Below are positions 19,667 to 29,489 of a DNA stretch of 64,000 nt, one piece after another. Every line of letters starts with the position of its first letter. The first letter of the stretch is position 1. The DNA is from Stappia sp. (GTDB taxonomy: Bacteria > Pseudomonadota > Alphaproteobacteria > Rhizobiales > Stappiaceae). The stretch is from the NCBI RefSeq assembly GCF_040110915.1, contig NZ_CP157793.1:1810939-1874938 (forward strand), written 5' to 3'. A model generated the notes under the pieces. It had not been told where the DNA came from and made no database searches. It saw only the letters and a program-made list of their open reading frames with translations. The position numbers were made by a program, and so were the translations under genes.

Positions 19667-20215
19667 TTACGACGGCGGCTGATCCGCCGCCATGTGTCGA
19701 AGCCACGCAAGCAGATAGGCAGCCGCGGAAAGCAGCGTCAAGGCGGCTGTCCCCAGGATCAGCGCGTTTTCCAGTTCCGCGACCCTCAGGTCGAAGGCCG
19801 CCTTGCCCAGAAAGGTCGCGGCGGTGATGATCTGGATCGCCGTGGTCGCCTTGCTCACCATCAGCGGTCTGATCTCCATCGGCCGCCCCACCATCCAGGC
19901 GAGATTGACCGCCCCGACGATCAGCAGATCACGCGCCGTCACCGCGATCACCAGCCACAGCGGCAGCAGTCCGACCACATTGAGCGACAGGAAGACGGCG
20001 ACCAGCAACGCCTTGTCGGCGATCGGATCGAGATAGGCGCCCAGCTCGCTCTTCATGTCGAAGCGCCGGGCGATATAGCCGTCGATGCCGTCTGAGATCC
20101 CGGACAGGATGAAGATCCAGAAGGCGGTGGCGAAGCGCCCGTCCAGGATCGCCCAGATGACGACCGGCACGAAGAGCAACCGCGCGATGGAAATGAGGTT
20201 CGGCAGCGTCACCAT
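19667..20215 (-). CDS. CDP-alcohol phosphatidyltransferase (PgsA-like)
   Basis: A 182-residue polytopic membrane enzyme, probably making phosphatidylglycerolphosphate from CDP-diacylglycerol. The CDP-alcohol signature is present: D-G-x-x-A-R-R...G...D...D in GIDGYIARRFDMKSELGAYL and the following DPIADK. The N-terminus MVTLPNLISIARLLFVPVV is typical of PgsA. At 182 residues it matches that family; cardiolipin synthases of the same fold cannot be excluded. It is the first gene of a five-gene minus-strand run (this gene, AI-2E permease, hdaA, ppk, ppx) and is divergent from purM. Confidence 0.85.
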   Translation of the reverse strand: MVTLPNLISIARLLFVPVVIWAILDGRFATAFWIFILSGISDGIDGYIARRFDMKSELGAYLDPIADKALLVAVFLSLNVVGLLPLWLVIAVTARDLLIVGAVNLAWMVGRPMEIRPLMVSKATTAIQIITAATFLGKAAFDLRVAELENALILGTAALTLLSAAAYLLAWLRHMAADQPPS

Positions 20216-20316
20216 GGCGCGCGGCCGAACGCTGTGAACACGGTCCCGGGTTTTGCTTGCATTCGCGACTTTCTGTGTTTGTATGCGCGCCCTGATCGGG
20301 TTTCGGAGACGACAGA

Positions 20317-21417
20317 ATGAGCGAGGCCACCCCTCCCGCGCACACCGGCCCTGCCAAAGGCAACGGATTGAGCTACGCCGATGCTGGTGTGGATATCGAT
20401 GCCGGCAACGCCCTCGTCAAGCGTATCAAGCCGTATGTGCAATCGACCGCACGTCCCGGCGCCGACGGCGAGATCGGAGGCTTCGGCGGCCTGTTCGACC
20501 TCAAGGCGGCGGGATTGCAGGATCCGGTCCTGGTCGCGGCCAACGATGGCGTCGGCACCAAGCTCAAGATCGCCATCGACACCGGCCGGCACGACACGGT
20601 GGGCATCGACCTGGTGGCCATGTGCGTCAACGATCTCGTCGTGCAGGGCGCGGAACCGCTGTTCTTCCTTGATTATTACGCCTGCGGCGCGCTCGACGTC
20701 GACGCGGCGGCCGATGTGGTCAAGGGCATCGCGGAAGGCTGCAAGCGCGCCGGCTGCGCGCTGATCGGCGGCGAGACGGCGGAAATGCCCGGCATGTACC
20801 GCGAGGGCGACTATGATCTCGCCGGCTTCGCGGTGGGCGCGGCCGAACGCGGCGCGCTGCTGCCGGCGTCCGACATCGCGGCCGGCGACGTGCTCCTCGG
20901 CCTCGCCTCCTCGGGCGTCCACTCCAACGGCTATTCGCTGGTGCGCAAGATCCTCGAACGCGCGGCACTCGACTGGACCGCGCCCGCGCCCTTCGCGGAC
21001 GGGCAAACGCTCGGCGAGGCGCTGATGACGCCGACGCGCATCTATGTGAAGCCCCTGCTCGCCGCGCTTCGCGGCGGCCCGGGGCTCAAGGCGCTCGCCC
21101 ATATCACCGGCGGCGGCCTGCCGGAAAACCTGCCGCGCGTGCTGCCCGAGGGGCTCGCCGCGCGCATCGATCTTTCCGCGATTACCGTGCCGCCGGTGTT
21201 CGGCTGGCTGGCGGAGACCGGCGGCGTCGCCCAGGCCGAAATGCTGCGCACCTTCAACTGCGGGGTCGGCATGGTCGTCGTCGCGGCCGCCGAGGAGGCC
21301 GATGCCGTCGCCGCACGGCTGGAAGCGGAAGGCGAGACGGTCGCGCGCCTCGGCGTTCTGGCGCCGCGCGAGAGCGACGCGCCGCAGGTCGTCTTCGACG
21401 GCACGCTCGCGCTGTGA
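20317..21417 (+). CDS. purM: Phosphoribosylformylglycinamidine cyclo-ligase
   Basis: A 366-residue AIR synthetase, step five of purine biosynthesis: ATP-driven ring closure of FGAM to AIR. Conserved stretches are [14 protein letters not shown] near the N-terminus, [18 protein letters not shown], the [20 protein letters not shown] block and [11 protein letters not shown]. Length matches the family. The stop codon overlaps the purN start (GTGA), so the two are translationally coupled. A weak promoter candidate, TTGCAT (20257-20262) with TGTATG 17 bases on, lies in the 101-base gap before the divergent PgsA-like gene. Confidence 0.97.
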   Translation: MSEATPPAHTGPAKGNGLSYADAGVDIDAGNALVKRIKPYVQSTARPGADGEIGGFGGLFDLKAAGLQDPVLVAANDGVGTKLKIAIDTGRHDTVGIDLVAMCVNDLVVQGAEPLFFLDYYACGALDVDAAADVVKGIAEGCKRAGCALIGGETAEMPGMYREGDYDLAGFAVGAAERGALLPASDIAAGDVLLGLASSGVHSNGYSLVRKILERAALDWTAPAPFADGQTLGEALMTPTRIYVKPLLAALRGGPGLKALAHITGGGLPENLPRVLPEGLAARIDLSAITVPPVFGWLAETGGVAQAEMLRTFNCGVGMVVVAAAEEADAVAARLEAEGETVARLGVLAPRESDAPQVVFDGTLAL

Positions 21418-22085
21418 GCGCCGATATGACGATACCCCGCAAGCGCACCGCCATTCTCGTGTCGGGGCGCGGCAGCAACATGACCGCGCTTCTGTCGGCC
21501 GCCGCCGATCCGGCCTATCCGGCCGAGATCGCGCTGGTGGTCTCGAATGTGCCGGGCGCGCCCGCCCTCGACAAGGCGGCCGCCGCCGGCATCGCGACGG
21601 CCACCGTCGACCACCGGGCTCATGCGGGGCGCCGGGCCTTCGAGGAGGCCCTCGACACGGTCTTGCGCGACAAGGGAGTCGAGCTCGTCTGCCTCGCCGG
21701 CTTCATGCGCCTTCTGACGCCCTGGTTCGTCGAGCGCTGGCACGACCGGCTGCTCAACATCCACCCCGCCCTGCTGCCCGCCTTCAAGGGGCTCGACACG
21801 CATGCCCGCGCGCTGGCCGAGGGCTGCAAGATCCACGGCGCGACGGTGCATGTGGTGCGCGCGGAGATGGACGCGGGCCCGATCGTGGCGCAAGGCGCGG
21901 TCGCCGTGCTCGACGGGGACACCGAGGACACGCTCGCCGCGCGCGTGCTCGCCGTGGAGCACGCGATCTATCCCCGGGCGCTGGCGCTCGTCGCCTCGGG
22001 GGCCGCGCAGATCGACGGCATGCGGGTGCGCATCCGGGACGGAGCATCGACGTCCCCCGACCCGCTGCTCGTGCCGGCAGGCTGA
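21414..22085 (+). CDS. purN: Phosphoribosylglycinamide formyltransferase
   Basis: A 223-residue GAR transformylase that moves a formyl group from 10-formyl-THF to GAR. It begins with [18 protein letters not shown] (phosphate-binding loop) and has [19 protein letters not shown] and the N-x-H...D catalytic set: [18 protein letters not shown], with the Asp in [14 protein letters not shown]. It starts at a GTG sharing bases with the purM stop; an ATG at 21426 is an alternative that would lose four residues. Operon with purM. Confidence 0.96.
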   Translation: MSADMTIPRKRTAILVSGRGSNMTALLSAAADPAYPAEIALVVSNVPGAPALDKAAAAGIATATVDHRAHAGRRAFEEALDTVLRDKGVELVCLAGFMRLLTPWFVERWHDRLLNIHPALLPAFKGLDTHARALAEGCKIHGATVHVVRAEMDAGPIVAQGAVAVLDGDTEDTLAARVLAVEHAIYPRALALVASGAAQIDGMRVRIRDGASTSPDPLLVPAG

Positions 22086-22120
22086 GCACATCCTCCAGGC
22101 CTTATCGGATCATCCCCGCC

Positions 22121-22867
22121 ATGTTTCAGCTTGTCGACTTCCCCACGCCCTCCGGCCTGCGCAGCCTGTCGCCCTTCGGCTACAAGGGCGAGGCCCTGCT
22201 CGCCATGAGCGGGGCGGCCTACACCAAGATCCCGCCGGATCCGGCGATCCTGCCGCACGGCAAGGTGCCGGTGCTGCGCGACGGCGAGACACTGATCCCC
22301 GACAGCGCGCTGATCCAGCGCCATCTGGAGGCCATCGGTCTGCTGACGGTGGACCGGGATCTCACGGCGCGCGACCGCGCCGTCGCGCAGGCCTTTCGCC
22401 AGATGGCCGAGGAGCATCTGCGCTGGGGTCTGCCCTACATGCGCTGGATCGACCCCGCCTGCGAGGCACCCATCAGCGCCCTCGCCTTCGCCCATCTTGA
22501 GGGCGATGCGCGCCGGGACGCCTATCGCGCGGTCGCAGATCAGGTGAAGGACCTGCTGCACACGCAAGGGATCGGCCGTCACACGCGCGACGACATCTAC
22601 CGCTTCGCCATGGATGACCTCGACGCCATCGCAACCTGGCTCGACGACAAGCCCTTTTTCATGGGCGACGTCCCGACGAGCGTCGACGCGAGCCTCGCCG
22701 GGCTGCTCTACGGGTTCCTGGCCCTCGACGTCGACACGCCGCTGACGCGCCATATCAACGCGATCCCGGCCCTGCCGGCCTATGTGGTGCGCTTCGAGCG
22801 CACGGTCTTCACCGACCGGCCCGAGCTTCCGGCGCATCTCGCGACGCGTCCCGACGCAGTGGCGTGA
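22121..22867 (+). CDS. Glutathione S-transferase-like protein
   Basis: A 248-residue GST-fold protein. The N-terminal thioredoxin-like half has SPFGYKGEALLAMSG and KVPVLRDGETLIPDSALIQRHLEA, with the cis-Pro (VPVL) and the glutathione-binding DS pair. The C-terminal helical half ends in the TSVDASLAGLLYGFLALDV block typical of the FAXC/metaxin-like GST branch. It has no obvious catalytic Cys or Tyr at the canonical place, so the activity is uncertain. It lies 36 bases after purN on the same strand and converges on the molybdopterin oxidoreductase. Confidence 0.75.
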   Translation: MFQLVDFPTPSGLRSLSPFGYKGEALLAMSGAAYTKIPPDPAILPHGKVPVLRDGETLIPDSALIQRHLEAIGLLTVDRDLTARDRAVAQAFRQMAEEHLRWGLPYMRWIDPACEAPISALAFAHLEGDARRDAYRAVADQVKDLLHTQGIGRHTRDDIYRFAMDDLDAIATWLDDKPFFMGDVPTSVDASLAGLLYGFLALDVDTPLTRHINAIPALPAYVVRFERTVFTDRPELPAHLATRPDAVA

Positions 22868-22895
22868 CGCCACACGCCGGACCGCGCGTCGCGTC

Positions 22896-24977
22896 TCAGG
22901 CCTTCCTCACCCAGATCGCGGTGTCGTGGAACGCCGCGCCGCCATAGGGCGCGACCGCATCGCCGCCGATCAGCGTGTTGATGCCGCGCCCGTCGGGATA
23001 GACCTCGTTCGGCCAGATGCCCTCCGCGATCACCACGCCGGGCTTCAGATCTTGCGTGAACCGGGCGTGCAGTGTCACCGCGCCGCGCGCGTTGCCGATG
23101 CGGATGCGGTCCCCGTCGGCGATCCCGAGCGCTGCCGCCTCGTCGGCGCGGATCATCAGTTCCGGCTGGCGCTCTCGGTCGCGCGAGGCGGCCGTCTCGT
23201 TGAAGGTCGAATTGAGGAAGGAGCGCGCCGGCGCCGTCACCAGACGGAAGGGATGCGTGTCGTCCGCCGCCTCCACCACCGGCCAGTAGTCGGGCAGCGC
23301 CGGCATGTCGGCCCAGGGCCCCATCGGCCCGTCGTTGGGCGCCGGAACGCGCGGCCAGTCGGGGCGAAAGCGGAACCTGCCGTCCTCCCAGGCGAAGCCC
23401 TTGATGTAATGCGCGGTCTCGAAGTCCGGCTGACAATCGATCCAGCGCTCGCGCTCCAGCGTCTCCAGCGTGCCGAAGCCCGAGGCCCGCAGCATCCCGT
23501 CGATCTGCTCGCGCGCGCTCATCGCAAAGCCCGGGTGCTCGGTCGCCCCGACCCGCTTCGCCAGCTCATTGATGACCCACAGGTTTTCCCGCGTTTCGCC
23601 GGGACCGTCGACGAGCTTCGGCCCCAGCATCAGATACTGGTGGCCGCCGCCCTTGTAGATGTCGTCATGCTCCAGGAACTGCGTCGCCGGCAGAACGATG
23701 TCGGCCATCCGCGCGGTCTCGGTCATGAACTGCTCGTGCACGCAGACGAAGAGGTCGTCGCGCGCGAAGCCCTGTTTCACTAGCTCCTGCTCCGGCGCGA
23801 CGGAGACCGGATTGGTGTTCTGGATCAGCATCGCCTTCACCGGCGGTCCGCCCTGCAGCGCGGCCGCGTCGCCGGTGAGAACCCGTCCGATCTGGCTCTG
23901 GTCGAGCTTGCGCACGCCCTCGTCGCGCAGATCGGTCGCCTCGATCAGGGTCTTGTCGAGCGTGTAGATCGCGCCGTTGTTGTGGAACGCCCCGCCGCCC
24001 TCATACTGCCAGGCGCCGGTGACGGCGGGAATGCAGGAGGCGGCATGCATCGACACCGCGCCGTTGCGCGAGCGGGTGAAGCCATAGCCGAGGCGGAAAT
24101 AGCTGCGCTTCGTCTCGCCCACCAGCCGCGCGAAGGCCTCGATCTCCTCCACCGTAAGCCCGGTGATCGCCGCCGCCCACTGAGGAGAGCGGGTCGCGAC
24201 ATGGGCTTCCAGATCGTCCGGGCAATCGGTGTAGCGCGCCAGGTAGTCGCGATCCGCATGGCCGTCGCGAAACAGCACATGCATGACCGCGCAGGCAAGC
24301 GCGGCATCCGTTCCGGGCTTCAGCACCAGCCCCAGATCGGCCTGCTTCACGGTCTGCGTCGGATAGACGTCGACGGCGACGATCTTCGCGCCCCGCGTCT
24401 TGCGGGCCGTGACCGCGTGGGTCATCACGTTGACCTGCGTGGAGACCGGGTTGGTGCCCCAGATCACGACGCAGTCGGAAAGCGCCATCTCGCGCGGATC
24501 CGGACCGGCGAGCCGGCCCGTTCCGGCATTGAAGCCCGTCCAGGCCATGTTGGTGCAGATCGTATCGAACTGCAGCGAATAGCCCTTCGCATGGCGCAGG
24601 CGATGAATGGAATCGCGCTGCACCAGCCCCATCGTGCCGGCGTAGTGATAGGGCCAGACCGCCTGCGCGCCGTGGTCGGCCTCCGCCTTGAGGAAGGCGG
24701 TCGCGACCGTGTCCAGCGCCTCGTCCCAGGTGATTTCCTCGAAACGTCCCTCGCCCTTGGCGCCGACGCGCCTCAAGGGCCGCATCAGCCGGTCGGGGTG
24801 ATAGAGCCGGTCGGCGTAGCGCGCGACCTTGGCGCAGATAACGCCGGCGGTATAGGCGTTGTCGCGCGCCCCGCGCACGCGGCCGATCAGGCCATCCTCG
24901 AACAGCTCGACCTCCAGCGCGCAGGTCGAGGGACAATCGTGCGGACAGGCGGAGGCCTTGAGAACGGGTGCGGTCAT
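22896..24977 (-). CDS. Molybdopterin-dependent oxidoreductase with N-terminal [4Fe-4S]
   Basis: A 693-residue enzyme of the DMSO reductase/formate dehydrogenase superfamily. Cys11, Cys15, Cys19 and Cys48 form the N-terminal [4Fe-4S] site. Then come the molybdopterin domain (WGTNPVSTQVNVMTHA, KIVAVDVYPTQT, LKPGTDAALACAVMHVL) and the C-terminal dinucleotide-binding domain (TFNETAASRDRE; IADGDRIRIGNARGAV; GVVIAEGIWPNEV). No signal peptide or twin-arginine motif is seen, so it is cytoplasmic. No partner subunit, electron carrier or chaperone gene adjoins it. The substrate is unknown; assimilatory nitrate reductase, formate dehydrogenase and sulfoxide reductase are relatives. Confidence 0.85.
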   Translation of the reverse strand: MTAPVLKASACPHDCPSTCALEVELFEDGLIGRVRGARDNAYTAGVICAKVARYADRLYHPDRLMRPLRRVGAKGEGRFEEITWDEALDTVATAFLKAEADHGAQAVWPYHYAGTMGLVQRDSIHRLRHAKGYSLQFDTICTNMAWTGFNAGTGRLAGPDPREMALSDCVVIWGTNPVSTQVNVMTHAVTARKTRGAKIVAVDVYPTQTVKQADLGLVLKPGTDAALACAVMHVLFRDGHADRDYLARYTDCPDDLEAHVATRSPQWAAAITGLTVEEIEAFARLVGETKRSYFRLGYGFTRSRNGAVSMHAASCIPAVTGAWQYEGGGAFHNNGAIYTLDKTLIEATDLRDEGVRKLDQSQIGRVLTGDAAALQGGPPVKAMLIQNTNPVSVAPEQELVKQGFARDDLFVCVHEQFMTETARMADIVLPATQFLEHDDIYKGGGHQYLMLGPKLVDGPGETRENLWVINELAKRVGATEHPGFAMSAREQIDGMLRASGFGTLETLERERWIDCQPDFETAHYIKGFAWEDGRFRFRPDWPRVPAPNDGPMGPWADMPALPDYWPVVEAADDTHPFRLVTAPARSFLNSTFNETAASRDRERQPELMIRADEAAALGIADGDRIRIGNARGAVTLHARFTQDLKPGVVIAEGIWPNEVYPDGRGINTLIGGDAVAPYGGAAFHDTAIWVRKA

Positions 24978-25117
24978 GGGATTCCTGCGGCGGTGACATC
25001 GACACGTGAACGCGCAGGGTCGTGAGCCAAGGCCCCTGCGTCAAGCGCCAGTGCTTCAAAAACCGGCGGTCCACGCCGCCGACGTCCGGCTTGAGAGGAA
25101 CTCCGGCCTCAAACGAC

Positions 25118-25142
25118 AAGACCGGCCGCGAGGGCCGGTCTT
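25118..25142 (-). terminator. Terminator downstream of ndk
   Basis: A perfect 10-bp stem, AAGACCGGCC (25118-25127) and GGCCGGTCTT (25133-25142), with a 5-base loop. It lies 36 bases beyond the ndk stop in the direction of ndk transcription, followed on the minus strand by GTCGTTTG, so the T-run is weak. It also precedes the oxidoreductase start region at 24977. Confidence 0.7.
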
Positions 25143-25178
25143 GCATCACGTCATCGGTCGTCTCGACACCCGAAGGCG

Positions 25179-25601
<423 letters not shown>

Positions 25602-25764
25602 GTCAGATCTGTCCTGTGGGTTTTCGGCCGCCCCGCCCGGGACCGGGCGTCGGCCTCATGAGAATTCGGCTCCGCGCTCGCGGATGCGCCAAGCGTATAG
25701 CGAGGGAAAACCGGCCCGGCAAGGCCGCGCGGGCACAGTTTTTCGGTGCCGCCCCGCGCCCGGA

Positions 25765-26454
25765 TCAGGCCGCCGGCGTCGCGCGGGCGTAGCCGTCGAA
25801 GAGATCGAGACAGCGCTCGAACCACATCCCCACCGGCGTCTCGGGATCGATGAGGCGGAACGGGCTCGCCACCCGCGCCCACTGGAAGGTGCCGAACAGG
25901 ATGTAGTCGCCGAAAAGCGGCGCCTCCCCGCCGATGAAGGGCTGGCTCTTCAGCATCAGATGCAGGGGCAGCAGCGCCGTGGTCAGATCCGCCAGCCGCT
26001 CCTCGCGGCCCGCCTGCACCTCCTCCAGCGGGCGTCCGAAACGCTTTTCGCGGCTTTCGCGGAAATAGGCCTGATCCTCCGGCCCCAGAATGTCGTGAAT
26101 GTCCTTGACGATCAGCTGTGCCACGCGGGCGCTGACGGCGGCATTGGCCCAGCCCTCGATCAGCTTGCAGGCCGCCCGCCCGCCATCGCCGCCGAAGAGG
26201 CTCGGCCGGTCGGGATAGGTGTCCTCGAGATACGTCGCGATCGCCCAGCTGTCGCAGACGATCCTTTCGCCGTCGGACAGGATCGGAACGGTGCGACCGG
26301 CCTCCGGCGCGATTCCGGGGATCTCGAGAAAGGAATGCGGGCGCGCCTCGAAATCGAGCCCCTTGTGCTTCAGGGCCATTTTCGCCCGCCAGCTGAACGG
26401 GCTGAACACCTGCTCGCGCCGCGCGCCGCACAATTCATACAAGATCCGATCCAT
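25765..26454 (-). CDS. Glutathione S-transferase family protein
   Basis: A 229-residue GST. The N-terminal thioredoxin-like domain has the SPFSWRAKMALKHKGLDFE stretch (active-site Ser in SPFSW), RTVPILSDGERIVCDSWAIA with the cis-Pro and SNAIL-like glutathione-binding motif, then the all-helical domain ending in FGTFQWARVASPF. The start at 26454 is set by a strong AGGAGG ribosome site, which rules out an in-frame codon at 26517. It is divergent from the DinB-like gene. The substrate is unknown; beta-etherase-like and stress GSTs share this sequence type. Confidence 0.8.
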   Translation of the reverse strand: MDRILYELCGARREQVFSPFSWRAKMALKHKGLDFEARPHSFLEIPGIAPEAGRTVPILSDGERIVCDSWAIATYLEDTYPDRPSLFGGDGGRAACKLIEGWANAAVSARVAQLIVKDIHDILGPEDQAYFRESREKRFGRPLEEVQAGREERLADLTTALLPLHLMLKSQPFIGGEAPLFGDYILFGTFQWARVASPFRLIDPETPVGMWFERCLDLFDGYARATPAA

Positions 26455-26642
26455 GGTCCCCTCCTGCTGCGGTCCGGCCTCGCCACGGACCGTAGCCGAC
26501 CCGCGGAGCCCGGCCAATCCCGTTCACTTGCAGACGCGGGCTTGATCCTTCTCAATGCACCCCTGCGGACAATGGGCGACGCTTTGGCGGACGAACGCAA
26601 CCCGAGGCCGCTCGCCCGGCCGCAGCGCTCAAGGAGGTCGCC

Positions 26643-27155
26643 ATGAAAGCCACCTTCCGCATGCTTGCCCAGTACAACGAATGGGCCAATGCCCGCCTGA
26701 TCGCCGATGCGCGCAAACTGACCGACGAGGAGTATCACCGCGATCTCGGAGCCTTCTTCCGCTCCGTCCACGGCACGCTCGACCATCTGCTGGTCGCCGA
26801 TCTGGTGTGGATGCAGCGCTTCACCGGCGAAGGCGATCCGCTCGACAGCCTCGACGAGGCACTGACCGAGGATCTCGGCGAACTGGCCAAGCGCCGCGAG
26901 AAGCTGGACGCGCGGCTGCGCTCCTTCGTGGAGACATCGAGCGAGGCCGATTTCCTGCGCAACATCCTCTACCGCACCATCCGCCGGCCTCTGGTGACGG
27001 AGCAGCCGCTCGGCGCCGCGCTGATGCATGTCTTCAACCATCAGACCCACCATCGCGGACAGGTCCATGCCTTCCTGACGATGCTGGGCCAGACGCCGCA
27101 GGCGCTCGACCTGATCTACTTCCAGCGCGACAGCGGCGTCGGCATGGCCGCCTGA
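26643..27155 (+). CDS. DinB family protein
   Basis: A 170-residue four-helix-bundle protein of the DinB/YfiT metal-dependent fold. The metal triad is visible as His48 (in GTLDHLL) with His133 and His137 in NHQTHHRGQ. N-terminal AQYNEWANARL is family-typical. Relatives include DNA-damage-inducible proteins and thiol-dependent transferases using bacillithiol or glutathione; which applies here is open. The ATG is preceded by AAGGAGG at 26630-26636. It lies between divergent GST and co-oriented M20 genes. Confidence 0.85.
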   Translation: MKATFRMLAQYNEWANARLIADARKLTDEEYHRDLGAFFRSVHGTLDHLLVADLVWMQRFTGEGDPLDSLDEALTEDLGELAKRREKLDARLRSFVETSSEADFLRNILYRTIRRPLVTEQPLGAALMHVFNHQTHHRGQVHAFLTMLGQTPQALDLIYFQRDSGVGMAA

Positions 27156-27231
27156 CCGCCAGGCGATGCCCGCGCGCCCGCGCGACGAAACCGCTCGCAG
27201 GGTCCGCCGATTGGCGTTAAGCCTGAGCCTT

Positions 27232-27249
27232 GAATCATTTGTATGATTC
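27232..27249. promoter_or_regulatory. Perfect 18-bp palindrome overlapping a -10
   Basis: GAATCAT (27232-27238) and ATGATTC (27243-27249) are exact inverted copies around TTGT. A good -10 hexamer TATGAT (27242-27247) overlaps the right arm, and the M20 peptidase start is 29 bases downstream. Each arm also contains a GANTC pentamer. The layout is that of a repressor operator; the factor is unknown. Confidence 0.5.
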
Positions 27250-27277
27250 CTGGGTCGAGCGGAACGGGAGGCGCGCG

Positions 27278-28399
27278 ATGGAACCGACGACGGAGACGTT
27301 GCTGGAGGGGCTTCTGGCGTGGGTGCGCATCGAGACGCACACGCCCGACGTCGAGGGACTGAACGCCCTGATGGATCTGGTCGCGCGCCAAGCGGCGGCC
27401 TTCGGCGCGACGAGCGAGCGCTTCGCCGGGCGCGACGGCCATGGCGATCACCTGCTCGTCCGCTCGCCCTGGGGCGATCCGGACGCGCCGGGCCTCCTCT
27501 TCCTGAGCCATCTCGACACCGTGCACCCCAAGGGCACCCTCGAAAGCGCCCTGCCGATCCGCATCGAGGGCGACCGGGCCTTCGGGCCCGGCATCTGCGA
27601 CATGAAGGGCGGCGCCTTCAACGCGCTGGCGGCGATGCGCGCGGTGGCCGAGAGCGGCGTGACGCCGCCCCTGCCCGTGCGTATTCTCTTCACCTCCGAC
27701 GAGGAAGTCGGCAGCCCGACGTCGCGCGCCCTGATCGAAGACCAGGGGACATGGGCGAAATACGCCCTCGTCACCGAGCCGGCCCGCAACGGCGGTCATA
27801 TCGTGACCGCGCGCAAGGGCGTCGGGCGCTTCACCCTGGAGATCGAGGGCCGGCCTGCCCACGCTGGCGCCCGCCACTGGCAGGGGCGCAGCGCGGTGAC
27901 CGAACTGGCCCACCAGATCCTCGCGCTCGAGGCGATGACCGATTACGACCGGGACATCACCGTCAACGTCGGCGAGATCACCGGCGGGTCGGGCACCAAC
28001 GTCGTGCCGCAGTTCGCCCGCGCCGAGATCGACCTGCGCGTGCCGACCATGGCGGCGGCCGACGAGATGGTGGCGAGGATCCTCGGCCTGACGCCGCAGA
28101 CCCCGGATGTGACCGTCACGGTCAGTGGCGGGATGAATCGCCCGCCCTTCGAGCAGAGCGCGGCGAGCAAGGCGCTGTTCGATCACGCGGCCGGGCTGGC
28201 GCAGGAGATCGGCTTCGAGCTTGTCGGCGAGACCACCGGCGGCGGCTCGGACGGCAACTTCATCGCCGACCGGGTCGCACTCCTCGACGGTCTCGGCCCC
28301 GACGGCGACGATGTGCATACCCTCAACGAGCACATCTTCATCTCGTCGCTCGTCCCCCGCATGCGCCTGATGCAACGGCTGATCGAAACGCTGGCTTGA
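27278..28399 (+). CDS. M20 family metallopeptidase (carboxypeptidase G2-like)
   Basis: A 373-residue zinc exopeptidase with the catalytic domain interrupted by a dimerisation domain (about 178-285). Zinc and catalytic residues are present: His78-x-Asp80 in LSHLDTVHP, bridging Asp108 in ICDMKGGAF, Glu142-Glu143 in TSDEEVGSP, the Glu of VTEPARNG, and the C-terminal His of DDVHTLNEH. The closest relatives are glutamate carboxypeptidases of the CPG2 type, which remove C-terminal Glu from folates or peptides; the substrate is inference. The ATG at 27278 has GGGAG at optimal distance. No signal peptide is seen. It converges on ugpC. Confidence 0.88.
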   Translation: MEPTTETLLEGLLAWVRIETHTPDVEGLNALMDLVARQAAAFGATSERFAGRDGHGDHLLVRSPWGDPDAPGLLFLSHLDTVHPKGTLESALPIRIEGDRAFGPGICDMKGGAFNALAAMRAVAESGVTPPLPVRILFTSDEEVGSPTSRALIEDQGTWAKYALVTEPARNGGHIVTARKGVGRFTLEIEGRPAHAGARHWQGRSAVTELAHQILALEAMTDYDRDITVNVGEITGGSGTNVVPQFARAEIDLRVPTMAAADEMVARILGLTPQTPDVTVTVSGGMNRPPFEQSAASKALFDHAAGLAQEIGFELVGETTGGGSDGNFIADRVALLDGLGPDGDDVHTLNEHIFISSLVPRMRLMQRLIETLA

Positions 28400-28424
28400 G
28401 CGGGGCGCGGGGCGCGCGGCACCC

Positions 28425-29483
28425 TCACCCGGCGTCGGCGATCCTTTTGCCGTCTTTGCCGAAGAAATGCAGATGCTCCGCCCGGCAGGCGAGATGCGCG
28501 CGCGATCCCGGCGCCGGCACGTCGCGGCCGCCCTCCACGCGCACGATCATCGTCTCGCCGTCGTCGAGGCGCATGTGGGCGAGCGTTTCCGCGCCCAACG
28601 CCTCGGCGATCACCACCTCGCCGGACAAGACGGCCGCTTCCTCCCCGCAAAACGTCAGATGCTCGGGCCGCACGCCGACGGTGGCGGCGCCGTTCGCCGG
28701 CGCATGCATCTCGCTGACGGCGGCGAAGAGCCCGCTGTCGCGCAGCCGTTCGACCGACAGGAAGTTCATCGGCGGCGAGCCGATGAAGCCGCCGACGAAG
28801 GTCGAGGCCGGGGTCTCGTAGACCTCCAGCGGCGCGCCGATCTGTTCCGCCACGCCGCCGTTCATGACGATGATCCGGTCGGCGAGCGTCATCGCCTCGA
28901 CCTGATCGTGCGTCACATAGAGCGAGGTGACGCCGAGCCGGCGTTGCAGCGTCTTGATCTCCACCCGCATCTGCACGCGCAGCTTGGCGTCGAGGTTCGA
29001 CAGCGGCTCGTCGAAGAGGAAGGCGGAGGGCTCGCGCACGATGGCGCGGCCCATGGCGACGCGCTGGCGCTGACCGCCCGACAATTGACGCGGCTTGCGC
29101 TCCAGATAGTCGCCGATCTCCAGGATCCGGGCCGCCTCGCGCACCCGCGTCTCGATCTCCGACTTGGGCACGCCGGCGATCTTCAGCCCGTAGGCCATGT
29201 TGTCGTAGACGCTCATGTGCGGATAGAGCGCGTAGTTCTGGAACACCATGGCGATGTCGCGCTCGCGCGGCTCCAGATCGTTGACCACGCGCCCGCCGAT
29301 GCGGATCTCGCCGGCGGTGATGGTCTCCAGCCCCGCCACCATGCGCAAGAGGGTCGACTTGCCGCAACCGGACGGCCCGACGATGACGATCAGCTCGCCA
29401 TCGGCGACCTCCATGTCGACGCCGTGGATGACTTCGGTCGGTCCGTAGGACTTGCGGACCTTCGAGAGCGCGATTTCCGCCAT
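28425..29483 (-). CDS. ugpC: Glycerol-3-phosphate ABC transporter, ATP-binding subunit
   Basis: A 352-residue ATPase of the MalK/UgpC type. Walker A is GPSGCGKST, the signature LSGGQRQR, and Walker B is AFLFDEP followed by LSNLDAKLR; the C-terminal TOBE/OB domain covers about residues 240-352. It energises the UgpAE permease. It is the last gene of ugpBAEC, starting seven bases after ugpE. MalK-like proteins can serve several importers, so the assignment rests on the operon. Confidence 0.93.
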   Translation of the reverse strand: MAEIALSKVRKSYGPTEVIHGVDMEVADGELIVIVGPSGCGKSTLLRMVAGLETITAGEIRIGGRVVNDLEPRERDIAMVFQNYALYPHMSVYDNMAYGLKIAGVPKSEIETRVREAARILEIGDYLERKPRQLSGGQRQRVAMGRAIVREPSAFLFDEPLSNLDAKLRVQMRVEIKTLQRRLGVTSLYVTHDQVEAMTLADRIIVMNGGVAEQIGAPLEVYETPASTFVGGFIGSPPMNFLSVERLRDSGLFAAVSEMHAPANGAATVGVRPEHLTFCGEEAAVLSGEVVIAEALGAETLAHMRLDDGETMIVRVEGGRDVPAPGSRAHLACRAEHLHFFGKDGKRIADAG

Positions 29484-29489
29484 GGCGCG

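Noticed and set aside
22121..22867. Reading the GST-like protein as part of a purine enzyme operon
   Set aside because: It follows purN closely, but the GST fold has no role in purine synthesis; proximity alone is not enough to assign one.
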